Shown here: positions 1 to 5,256 of the stretch, piece by piece
Layout: every line of letters starts with the position of its first letter
How positions within the stretch are numbered: position 1 is the stretch's first letter
NCBI GenBank assembly: GCA_002478545.1
Contig: DLOY01000010.1
Location: 1-6,949, forward strand
Source of the DNA: Micrococcales bacterium UBA7472
GTDB taxonomy: Bacteria; Actinomycetota; Actinomycetes; Actinomycetales; Microbacteriaceae
DNA length: 6,949 nucleotides
Direction: 5' to 3'
Made by a program: the position numbers and the translations under genes
Notes under the pieces: generated by a model
The model's input: only the letters and a program-made list of their open reading frames with translations
Databases searched by the model: none
Told to the model about the DNA's origin: nothing

Positions 1-921
1 CAGGGCAAGCAGTCGGTCGTGGCCAAGTGGTTAAAGGCGCCATACAAACTCGATGGTTGGCGCATTGATGTTGCCAACATGACAGGGCAGATTCGCGAGG
101 AAAACCTCAACCGTGAGGTTGCTCAAATGATTCGCAAGACCATGGACGAGGTTTCTAAAGACACTTTCTTGATTGGTGAGTTCACCTCTGATGCCTCAGA
201 ATTTGTTGAGGGTGACACTTACCAGTCCACGATGACCTATGCGAACTTTACGAGGCCAACCTGGCGTTTCTTCTGGAATCCCAAAGAGAAGCGCGAAGAG
301 AATCAGTTGGGTCCTGGTCGAAAAGAGATCACCGGACACGAGTTTGTGAAACTGCACAATTTGTTTGCAGGCACCTTCCCTTGGCACGTCAGGATGCACA
401 ACCTGAACGCACTCGACACTCATGACACTGGAAGATTCAAGACCTTCACTATTCCTGGGTCGCAACGAGTGGCGGCAGGTTTGCAATTCACCTTCCCGGG
501 AATCCCGATGATCTTTGCCGGTGATGAGTTTGGCCTCGATGGTTGGGTCGGTGAAAACTCCAGAACCCCGATTCCTTGGAACGGGGAGCGCGAGTACGAC
601 AAGAGCATGATTGAGACCTATTCGAGGCTCGCTGGAATTCGCAAAAAGCACAAGGCTTTGGTCGATGGGTCGCTGCGCTGGCTCTACAGCTCAAATGAAG
701 CCATCGTCTTTGTTCGAGAGAACCGCACCGAGTCTGTCTTGGTAATTGCGACCCGCGGTAAAGACCGCAAGATAGAGATTCCACGAGATGCACTTTCTGG
801 CGCGGAGAATGCGGTGAACCTATTTGGCAACGGAGAACTTCGAGTAGTGGGAAGCAAAATTCGTTACGAATCTGTCTCATTAGATTTTCAGATTTGGCGT
901 TTGCCTAGCGCCCACCGCTAG
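1..921 (+). CDS. Glycoside hydrolase family 13 alpha-glucan hydrolase, C-terminal part (5' end outside window)
   Basis: The open frame runs from the first base of the window (306 codons seen), so the true start and the N-terminal half of the barrel lie upstream; the GTG at 19 is not a credible start. GH13 enzymes hydrolyse or transfer alpha-glucosidic bonds using an Asp nucleophile, a Glu acid/base and a transition-state-stabilising Asp. All three are visible, counting codons from base 1: D23 in DGWRIDVAN (nt 67-69), E60 in LIGEFTSD (nt 178-180) and D142 in ALDTHDTGRF (nt 424-426). The barrel ends with the typical FPGIPMIFAGDEFG segment (about 495-535). A small beta-sandwich C-terminal domain follows. 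The catalytic set is complete, so the enzyme should be active. No signal peptide can be judged because the N-terminus is missing. A neopullulanase, cyclomaltodextrinase or alpha-glucosidase-like enzyme is likely, but the exact subfamily and substrate cannot be told from this part. Confidence 0.9.
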   Translation, partial: QGKQSVVAKWLKAPYKLDGWRIDVANMTGQIREENLNREVAQMIRKTMDEVSKDTFLIGEFTSDASEFVEGDTYQSTMTYANFTRPTWRFFWNPKEKREENQLGPGRKEITGHEFVKLHNLFAGTFPWHVRMHNLNALDTHDTGRFKTFTIPGSQRVAAGLQFTFPGIPMIFAGDEFGLDGWVGENSRTPIPWNGEREYDKSMIETYSRLAGIRKKHKALVDGSLRWLYSSNEAIVFVRENRTESVLVIATRGKDRKIEIPRDALSGAENAVNLFGNGELRVVGSKIRYESVSLDFQIWRLPSAHR

Positions 922-930
922 TGCTAATCT
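901..930 (+). promoter_or_regulatory. Candidate promoter for the tRNA-Thr/tRNA-Met transcript
   Basis: TTGCCT at 901-906 is separated by 18 bases from TAATCT at 925-930, and the latter is preceded by TG at 922-923 (extended -10 form). A start about 7 bases downstream would leave a leader of some 16 bases before tRNA-Thr at 953. The -35 box lies inside the last codons of the GH13 gene. The match is only partial, so this is a candidate; read-through from the GH13 gene is the alternative. Confidence 0.35.
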
Positions 931-952
931 TTTGCGGTTGCCTTTTGGCTTC

Positions 953-1024
<72 letters not shown>

Positions 1025-1031
1025 CGTTCGA

Positions 1032-1048
1032 CAGTGAGTATCTCGCTG
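1032..1048 (+). other. Hairpin in the spacer between tRNA-Thr and tRNA-Met
   Basis: CAGTGAG (1032-1038) pairs with CTCGCTG (1042-1048) over a three-base TAT loop: seven pairs, one of them G-U. No T-run follows, so it is unlikely to be an intrinsic terminator. A role in processing the two-tRNA transcript is possible but inferred. Confidence 0.4.
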
Positions 1049-1056
1049 CAGTGCAT

Positions 1057-1133
1057 GGCTGAGTAGCTCAGTTGGTTAGAGCGCACGACTCATAATCGTG
1101 AGGTCGCGGGATCGTGCCCCGCCTCAGCTACCA
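1057..1133 (+). tRNA. tRNA-Met (anticodon CAT), elongator type, CCA encoded
   Basis: The acceptor stem is GGCTGAG (1057-1063) with CTCAGCT (1123-1129), its first pair being G-U. The D stem is GCTC/GAGC. The anticodon stem is CACGA/TCGTG (1084-1088, 1096-1100) with loop CTCATAA and anticodon CAT at 1091-1093. The T stem is GCGGG/CCCGC. The discriminator is A1130, followed by an encoded CCA (1131-1133). It lacks the three G-C pairs in the anticodon stem and the unpaired first acceptor position of initiator tRNAs, which argues for elongator Met. A CAT tRNA with lysidine that reads AUA cannot be fully excluded by eye. The T-loop ATCGTGC is odd: the usual T54 and A58 are exchanged. Confidence 0.93.
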
Positions 1134-1183
1134 AATCGAAATCCTTGTGAAAGACTCGCTAGTTCCTCAAGCAGGCGAGGGTT

Positions 1184-1216
1184 GTTAGTTTGCTAATCAG
1201 GCTAGCTTTTTTGTTT
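1184..1216 (+). terminator. Weak candidate intrinsic terminator after tRNA-Met
   Basis: A T-run (1207-1212, then GTTT) follows directly on short alternative stems. GTTAG (1184-1188) pairs with CTAGC (1202-1206) with one G-U, or GCTA (1192-1195) pairs with TAGC (1203-1206). An outer GCTAG at 1158-1162 could also pair with CTAGC at 1202-1206. The stems are short and AT-rich, so support is modest; position and T-run are the main argument. Confidence 0.3.
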
Positions 1217-1331
1217 CCCCCAGCTTTAGGCCGCTCTCCAGCTAAAGGATCCTCGGTATTGACGATTTTTTGTCTTCCATACCATCCACACTTATTTCAA
1301 TGAAGACAATCACGCTTGGAAGGGGTTGGAC

Positions 1332-1343
1332 TAGCCTTTACTC
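1332..1343 (+). promoter_or_regulatory. Leaderless-type promoter of hadA-hadB-murB
   Basis: TAGCCT (1332-1337) fits the actinobacterial TANNNT -10 element and stands exactly six bases before the hadA ATG, with no Shine-Dalgarno sequence at usable distance. The nearest purine run (1318-1325) is too far upstream. This predicts transcription starting at the A of the ATG. No clear -35 box is seen. Confidence 0.45.
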
Positions 1344-1781
1344 ATGGTCAATCCAGCGATTCAAGGCAAGCGATATCCAAGAACTCCCGGCTATCTAGTT
1401 GGTCGAGAAAAAGTAAGAGAATTTGCGAAAGCAGTTATGGCCGGACCAGAGTCACTGGACCTTAGCTACGCAAGATCAAATGGTTACTCGGATCTTGTTG
1501 TGCCACCGACTTTTCCGGTGGTAATTCAGGAGCAGTCTCTGCAAGTGGTGCTCGCGGACCCCGAGGCCAAAATCGACTTCTCAAGAGTGGTGCATGGCGA
1601 CCAAAGATTTGTCTACGAAAGACCGATCGTTGCCGGCGATGAGTTGACCAGTGAACTTGAGGTTGCAAGCGTAAAGAGCCTTGGTGGTAACCACATGGTC
1701 ACTTTTGAAACCAGAATTTTTGACGCCGACGATTCGCTCGTTTGCACTGCAATATCCACTCTCGTAGTGAGGGGTGAGTAA
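1344..1781 (+). CDS. hadA: HadA-like MaoC-fold dehydratase subunit (FAS1-like dehydratase domain)
   Basis: A 145-residue protein of the hot-dog fold, resembling the N-terminal MaoC-type dehydratase family that includes mycobacterial HadA. The start MVNPAIQGKRYP and the following YLVGREKVREFAKAV (residues 18-32) match the usual N-terminus of the family and support the ATG at 1344. The motif VVHGDQRFVYERPI (82-95) is characteristic. In HadA-HadB dimers this subunit stabilises the long acyl substrate and HadB carries the catalytic residues. The reaction would be dehydration of a (3R)-hydroxyacyl thioester (or its reverse hydration). In mycobacteria this serves meromycolate synthesis; a lineage without mycolic acids must use it otherwise, and the sequence does not say how. 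Its stop overlaps the hadB start by one base (TAATG), indicating coupled translation. Confidence 0.88.
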   Translation: MVNPAIQGKRYPRTPGYLVGREKVREFAKAVMAGPESLDLSYARSNGYSDLVVPPTFPVVIQEQSLQVVLADPEAKIDFSRVVHGDQRFVYERPIVAGDELTSELEVASVKSLGGNHMVTFETRIFDADDSLVCTAISTLVVRGE

Positions 1782-2197
1782 TGCCAAGGTTCGAAGAGCT
1801 AGAAGTCGGTCAGCAGGTTGCTGCGTCGGAATATAAATTCTCGCGGGACTCCCTGGTGCGCTATGCCGGAGCATCCGGCGATTTCAACACCATCCACTAC
1901 CGCGACGATATCGCCCAAGCGGTCGGACTACCAGGAGTGCTAGCTCACGGCATGCTCACCATGGGTGTCTCGGTTCAACCTGTTGTCTCCTGGCTTGGCG
2001 ATGCAGGCAAGGTCATTGACTACGGAGTTCGTTTCACCAAGCCAGTGGTAGTTCCTGCACATGGCCATGCTTTGGTCAAAGTGGTGGCAACAGTTGCTCA
2101 GCTAGATGCCGAGAACCGCAAGGCCAGAATCGATCTCACCACCTCGTTTGAGGAGAACAACGTGCTCGGTAAAGCTCAGGTCTGGGTGCAGCTTTGA
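1781..2197 (+). CDS. hadB: HadB-like catalytic MaoC-fold dehydratase/hydratase subunit
   Basis: A 138-residue single hot-dog protein with the (R)-specific hydratase motif YAGASGDFNTIH at residues 28-39. It contains the catalytic pair D34 and H39, with N36 between them. AHGMLTMG follows at about 55-62, also typical. The common NPIH is NTIH here, a Pro to Thr change next to the catalytic His. The protein resembles mycobacterial HadB over its length and would pair with the upstream HadA-like subunit to dehydrate 3-hydroxyacyl thioesters. The ATG overlaps the hadA stop by one base, and the gene's own stop overlaps the murB start by four bases (TTGA), so the three genes form one coupled operon. 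The physiological substrate is unknown. Confidence 0.9.
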   Translation: MPRFEELEVGQQVAASEYKFSRDSLVRYAGASGDFNTIHYRDDIAQAVGLPGVLAHGMLTMGVSVQPVVSWLGDAGKVIDYGVRFTKPVVVPAHGHALVKVVATVAQLDAENRKARIDLTTSFEENNVLGKAQVWVQL

Positions 2198-3234
2198 GCT
2201 TTGTAGAACCAGTCGCACTTTCAACCCTCACCACCATGCAGGTGGGTGGGACGCCAAAGTCTTTGCAGCGCTGCGAAAGCACACAGGAGCTTTACGAAGC
2301 TGCTAAGTCAGCTTGGCTAAGTGACGAACCTCACCACATCTTGGCGGGCGGATCAAACACGGTGTTTGCCGACGATGTTTCTGAGCTAAACGTGATCTTG
2401 GTTGCAAACCGAGGTCTTGAGATTGTCCACGAGGACGATGAAAAAGTTCTGGTGCGAGTTCAGGCTGGCGAGAGCTGGGACGAGTTTGTTGCCTGGGCAG
2501 TTGAGCACGGCTATGCAGGCATCGAGGCAATGAGTGGAATCCCCGGAACGGTCGGAGCAACCCCGGTCCAAAACGTTGGCGGCTATGGCCAAGAGGTTTC
2601 CCAAGTAATCACTCAGATTGAGTTTCTGGATTCAGAGACTCACGAGGTTGAGATCAAACCAGCGAGCTTTTTCAATTTCTCATACCGAGACTCAGCTTTG
2701 AAGCATGGCCTAAGGGGAGTGATTGGCTGGGTCGAGTTTGAACTCAAAAAACTCGGCGGGCTCTCGGTTCCAATGGCATCGGGCCAGATCACGAACCACG
2801 TCGGTGCTCCTTACGGATCACAGCTTCCGCTTCGTCAGGTGCGAGATGTAGTCATCGAGCTAAGGAGTTCCAAGGGCATGGTGGTAAGGCCTGAGGATCC
2901 AAACAGCGTTAGCTGCGGCAGTTTCTTTACAAACCCAATCATCAGCTATGGCAAGTCCTTGGAGTTTCCAGAGGACATGCAGCGCTGGCGCATGGAAGAC
3001 GAATCACAGGTCAAGATTTCCTCGGGCTGGCTCATTGAGCACGCGGGCATCCCGAAGGGTTACCACCTTCCAGGTTCAAAGGCCGCAATCTCGCAGAAGC
3101 ACGCACTCGCCATCACCAATACCGGTGGAGCAAGTGCCGAGGAGATTCTGCAGTTGGCTCGTTATGTTCAAGAACGAGTCGCGGCTCGTTGGGGAATCAA
3201 CCTAATTCCTGAGCCGAACCTAATTGGATTCTAG
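2194..3234 (+). CDS. murB: UDP-N-acetylenolpyruvoylglucosamine reductase MurB
   Basis: A 346-residue cytoplasmic FAD enzyme that reduces UDP-GlcNAc-enolpyruvate to UDP-MurNAc with NADPH, the second committed step of peptidoglycan precursor synthesis. FAD-binding signatures are AGGSN (51-55) and GIPGTVGATPVQNVGGYGQE (115-134). Active-site residues by family comparison are R165 in SYRDS, S243 in SCGSFFTNP (proton donor) and E340 in PEPNLIGF. The tyrosine-containing extra segment and the length point to the type I, E. coli-like form. The chosen start is a TTG at 2194, which keeps the conserved LSTLTTMQVGG N-terminus; the next ATG (2236) would cut into it. There is no strong Shine-Dalgarno sequence, and the 4-base overlap with hadB suggests translation by coupling. 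Confidence 0.95.
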   Translation: MSFVEPVALSTLTTMQVGGTPKSLQRCESTQELYEAAKSAWLSDEPHHILAGGSNTVFADDVSELNVILVANRGLEIVHEDDEKVLVRVQAGESWDEFVAWAVEHGYAGIEAMSGIPGTVGATPVQNVGGYGQEVSQVITQIEFLDSETHEVEIKPASFFNFSYRDSALKHGLRGVIGWVEFELKKLGGLSVPMASGQITNHVGAPYGSQLPLRQVRDVVIELRSSKGMVVRPEDPNSVSCGSFFTNPIISYGKSLEFPEDMQRWRMEDESQVKISSGWLIEHAGIPKGYHLPGSKAAISQKHALAITNTGGASAEEILQLARYVQERVAARWGINLIPEPNLIGF

Positions 3235-3261
3235 TTACCCAAGGTAATGCATTTGCATTAC
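3235..3261 (+). promoter_or_regulatory. Palindromic operator of the toxin-antitoxin operon
   Basis: GTAATGCA (3244-3251) and TGCATTAC (3254-3261) form a perfect 8-base inverted repeat with a TT centre. A second dyad, TTACC (3235-3239) with GGTAA (3243-3247), shares its right arm with the first. The result is three alternating TTAC/GTAA half-sites. The right arm runs into the -10 element at 3259-3264. Autoregulation by the AbrB-fold antitoxin, alone or with the toxin, is the natural reading and is known for this family. Confidence 0.7.
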
Positions 3262-3270
3262 TATTAGGTC
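3259..3270 (+). promoter_or_regulatory. Leaderless-type promoter of the antitoxin gene
   Basis: TACTAT (3259-3264) fits TANNNT and is exactly six bases from the ATG at 3271. The only purines before the ATG (AGG at 3266-3268) are too close to act as a Shine-Dalgarno sequence. TTACCC at 3235-3240, spaced 18, is a weak -35 candidate. Confidence 0.45.
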
Positions 3271-3612
3271 ATGAAGCTACTGCGCAAACTGCTCGGCCAG
3301 TCGACTCTCACCGACCGCTACCAAACTACGATTCCAACCTCGGTGCGAAAGCAGCTGGGGCTAGGTAAGCGAGACCTAATTGAGTTTGTGCAGGCCGATG
3401 ACGGCAGCATAGTTCTCAGACGCGCTGAAAGCGCAGCGACCGAGGAATTCCCGGCTGAGCTCCTTTCCTGGCTCCAGTTCTTAGAGAAGGACCACCAGCA
3501 AAACCCAGGGCAATTCAGGATCCTCGATGACGAGTTTTTTGCCGAAGCAAAAGATCTGGTCGGGGACCTGGAAGTTGATTTAGAAGCTGACATAGACCCG
3601 GATTCAAAGTGA
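3271..3612 (+). CDS. prlF: PrlF-family type II antitoxin (SpoVT/AbrB domain)
   Basis: A 113-residue protein with an N-terminal AbrB-type swapped-hairpin DNA-binding domain at about residues 11-52. It contains LTDRYQTTIPTSVRKQLGL, the classic pattern of this fold. The acidic C-terminal half (about 58-113) includes ELLSWLQFLEKDHQQNP, which corresponds to the toxin-contacting part of E. coli PrlF, a protein of near-equal length. The role is to bind and neutralise the YhaV-type toxin and repress the operon through the upstream dyad. Its stop overlaps the toxin start by four bases (GTGA), the usual coupling that keeps antitoxin ahead of toxin. The ATG at 3271 is supported by the promoter spacing. 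Confidence 0.88.
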   Translation: MKLLRKLLGQSTLTDRYQTTIPTSVRKQLGLGKRDLIEFVQADDGSIVLRRAESAATEEFPAELLSWLQFLEKDHQQNPGQFRILDDEFFAEAKDLVGDLEVDLEADIDPDSK

Positions 3613-3983
3613 AGCTCGGTGAATCCGGGGACTGGAAACTTATTGGCGACCAACACTTCGTTTCTGCCTTCACGGCCCTGAGGGACAGAGCCAGAACTGA
3701 GCTTCAGCGAGGAGAGGTGGGAGCTAACACCAAGTTACTCGCCGCTGTTCTCAAGTTGACTCAAGAGCGAATACCCGCAAACCCTCGAAGTGATGAGTTT
3801 CGACTCGGCAACCCGTTGGGGCCAAACTTTAGAGCTTGGTGTCGCGCAAAGTTCGCAAAGCGCTACAGACTGTTTTTTCGCTACAACTCAGCGCATCGAG
3901 TCATCGTTTATAGCTGGTTCAACTCCAACGAAACGCTGAGGAAAGAGGGTTCAAACACTGACCCATATGTTGTTTTCCAATAG
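3609..3983 (+). CDS. yhaV: YhaV-family type II toxin (ribosome-dependent mRNA interferase type), apparently truncated at its C-terminus
   Basis: A 124-residue protein starting at a GTG that overlaps the antitoxin stop. YhaV toxins are RelE-superfamily endoribonucleases that inhibit translation. Family features: GDWKLIGDQHF (7-17, matching the family's GW..Y.HP.F start), LLAAVLKLTQERIPANP (43-59) and FRLGNPLG (64-71). The core WCRAKFAKRYRLFFRY (77-92) and VIVYSWFNSNETLRKEG (98-114) are followed by TDPYVVF (117-123). E. coli YhaV is about 150 residues and continues after this point with a short conserved tail. Here an amber codon (3981-3983) ends the frame, and the next 20 codons in the same frame read like that tail. 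The basic catalytic core is intact, so activity could be retained, reduced or lost. A functional short variant is the alternative to a damaged gene. Confidence 0.85.
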   Translation: MKLGESGDWKLIGDQHFVSAFTALRDRARTELQRGEVGANTKLLAAVLKLTQERIPANPRSDEFRLGNPLGPNFRAWCRAKFAKRYRLFFRYNSAHRVIVYSWFNSNETLRKEGSNTDPYVVFQ

Positions 3984-4046
3984 ATGTTGACAGCGGGAAA
4001 GCCGCCAACCGATTTCGAGGAGTTACTGCGCTACTCAGCCAAATAG
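3984..4046 (+). pseudogene. In-frame remnant of the toxin C-terminal tail after the amber codon
   Basis: Directly after the TAG at 3981-3983 the same frame reads 20 codons, MLTAGKPPTDFEELLRYSAK, then a TAG at 4044-4046. As I remember them, YhaV proteins end with a segment of the form ML..G.PP.D.E.L just after YTVFSK, so this fits the missing tail with the stop replacing about one residue (an AAG Lys to TAG change would suffice). The remnant overlaps the last 12 bases of the convergent aminotransferase gene. The tail begins with ATG, so reinitiation to a 20-residue peptide is conceivable. No hairpin with a T-run separates the converging genes. Confidence 0.6.
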
Positions 4047-5234
4047 TTTCTGAAGGCGCTGAATACCTTCGAGTAGCTGGTCATCTCCAAGGGCATAGCT
4101 CATGCGGACATAGCCCGAGGGGCCAAATGCCTCACCAGGCACCATGGCAACCCCGACAGCATCGAGCGCGTAGTCGCATAGATCCAGTGAGCTGTTGATC
4201 TTGACCCCACCAAACTCCTTGCCGATCAGTGCACTCACATCGGAGTAGACGTAGAACGCACCTTTCGGGGTGGGAGTTACAAACCCTGGAACCTTGTTCA
4301 GCTCTGCCACGGCTACTTTTCTTCTGCGATCGAAGGCGGCGAGCATGTCTCTAACCGGCTGCTGGTCTCCGGTTAGCGCTGCCAATGCAGCACGCTGAGA
4401 GATGTTGGAAACGTTAGATGTTAGGTGTGACTGTAGGTTGTTCGCTGCCTTGGCTGCGTCAAGGGGGGACACCATCCAACCCAGTCTCCAACCGGTCATG
4501 GCATAGGTTTTTGCAACACCGTTCACCATGATGGTGCGATCAGCAATCTCTGGAACCAACTCGGTGATTGAGTGAGCGTAGACGCCGTCATATGTGAGGT
4601 TCTGGTAGATCTCGTCAGAGATCACCCACAGGTTTTCCTTCGATGCAACCCATTCACCAATCGCCTGCAACTCTTCCTTTGTGTAAACCGAACCGGTTGG
4701 GTTCGAAGGTGAACACATCAGAAGTGCCTTGGTCTTGTCGGTGTAGTGAGCTTCTAGCTGGTCAACCGTGACCTTGTAGTCCTGGTCGCTTCCAGCAAAA
4801 ACATCAACCTGCTTGCCACCAGCGAGCTTGATTGCCTCGGGATAGGTGGTCCAATAAGGAGTTGGCACCAATACCTCATCGCCCTGGTCCACAACAACGG
4901 CAAAGGCCTGGTAGACCGCCTGTTTGCCACCGTTGGTGACGGTTACCTGAGCAGCGGTCACATCAGTTCCAGAGTCGCGCTTGGTCTTTTCTACGATCGC
5001 GTCTTTTAGCTCTGGCAAGCCAGCTGCGGGGGTGTAGCGGTGATTCTTGGGGTCTTTGACCGCTGCAACAGCAGCTTCGACAATGTGGGCCGGAGTCGGA
5101 AAGTCAGGCTCTCCGGCGGCGTAGGAAATAATGTCCTTACCCTCAGCCTTGAGGGCTTTAGCCTTAGCGTCAACCTTCAGGGTTGCGCTTTCAGCAATGG
5201 CTTGAATTCTGGCGGAGATGCGGGATTTCGACAT
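4035..5234 (-). CDS. aspC: PLP-dependent aspartate aminotransferase (class I, fold type I)
   Basis: A 399-residue aminotransferase of the usual length for the bacterial Ib subgroup, exchanging the amino group between aspartate and 2-oxoglutarate (oxaloacetate and glutamate). The PLP lysine is K242 in AKTYAMTGWRLGW. Other cofactor residues are N178 in SPSNPTG, D207 and Y210 in VISDEIYQN, and R250. R377 in GYVRMSYA should bind the substrate alpha-carboxylate. The N-terminal SYAAGEPDFPTP (37-48) is typical. Some relatives also act on prephenate or other oxo acids, so the exact substrate range is open. It is the only gene on the minus strand and converges on the toxin gene. Its position between murB and tRNA-Trp-secE fits actinobacterial gene order. 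The ATG at 5234 has no close Shine-Dalgarno sequence but a -10 element six bases upstream. Confidence 0.93.
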   Translation of the reverse strand: MSKSRISARIQAIAESATLKVDAKAKALKAEGKDIISYAAGEPDFPTPAHIVEAAVAAVKDPKNHRYTPAAGLPELKDAIVEKTKRDSGTDVTAAQVTVTNGGKQAVYQAFAVVVDQGDEVLVPTPYWTTYPEAIKLAGGKQVDVFAGSDQDYKVTVDQLEAHYTDKTKALLMCSPSNPTGSVYTKEELQAIGEWVASKENLWVISDEIYQNLTYDGVYAHSITELVPEIADRTIMVNGVAKTYAMTGWRLGWMVSPLDAAKAANNLQSHLTSNVSNISQRAALAALTGDQQPVRDMLAAFDRRRKVAVAELNKVPGFVTPTPKGAFYVYSDVSALIGKEFGGVKINSSLDLCDYALDAVGVAMVPGEAFGPSGYVRMSYALGDDQLLEGIQRLQKLFG

Positions 5235-5256
5235 GGGGCAAGGATACCTTGGTATC
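5235..5256 (-). promoter_or_regulatory. Leaderless-type aspC promoter with overlapping dyad
   Basis: On the minus strand TATCCT (5246-5241) stands exactly six bases before the ATG, matching TANNNT for a leaderless transcript. A perfect dyad overlaps it: GATACC (5243-5248) and GGTATC (5251-5256) with a two-base centre. A bound protein there would block the -10 element. No -35 box is evident and the regulator is unknown. Confidence 0.45.

Larger units (their letters stand above)
1134..1343 (+). other. 210-base non-coding gap between tRNA-Met and hadA
   Basis: No convincing coding frame is present. In particular no ribosomal protein L33 gene (rpmG) is seen, although many actinobacteria carry one here. 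The stretch holds a weak terminator candidate near 1184-1216 and a short inverted repeat, CTTTAG (1224-1229) with CTAAAG (1242-1247). A TTGACG at 1259-1264 has only a poor -10 partner, TACCAT at 1280-1285, spaced 15. The hadA-proximal -10 element is at 1332-1337. Confidence 0.6.

Noticed and set aside
196..880. Long minus-strand frames inside the GH13 gene
   Set aside because: They lie opposite a frame with a full catalytic motif set, and their translations are Arg/Ser/Pro-rich without domain features.
1057..1133. Initiator tRNA-fMet
   Set aside because: It lacks the three consecutive G-C pairs in the anticodon stem, and its first acceptor position is paired (G-U).
1300..1398. Small ATG-started frame overlapping the hadA start in another frame, about 32 codons
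   Set aside because: It has no ribosome binding site, no recognisable product and no -10 element at leaderless distance; it overlaps a well-supported gene start.
3318..3656. Minus-strand 112-codon frame opposite the antitoxin gene
   Set aside because: It is low-complexity Ser/Arg-rich, has no start signal, and lies opposite a clear PrlF-like protein.
3993..4005. GCGG-GAAAG-CCGC hairpin between the converging toxin and aspC genes as a terminator
   Set aside because: It is only four pairs with no T-run on either strand, and it lies in the remnant toxin tail.
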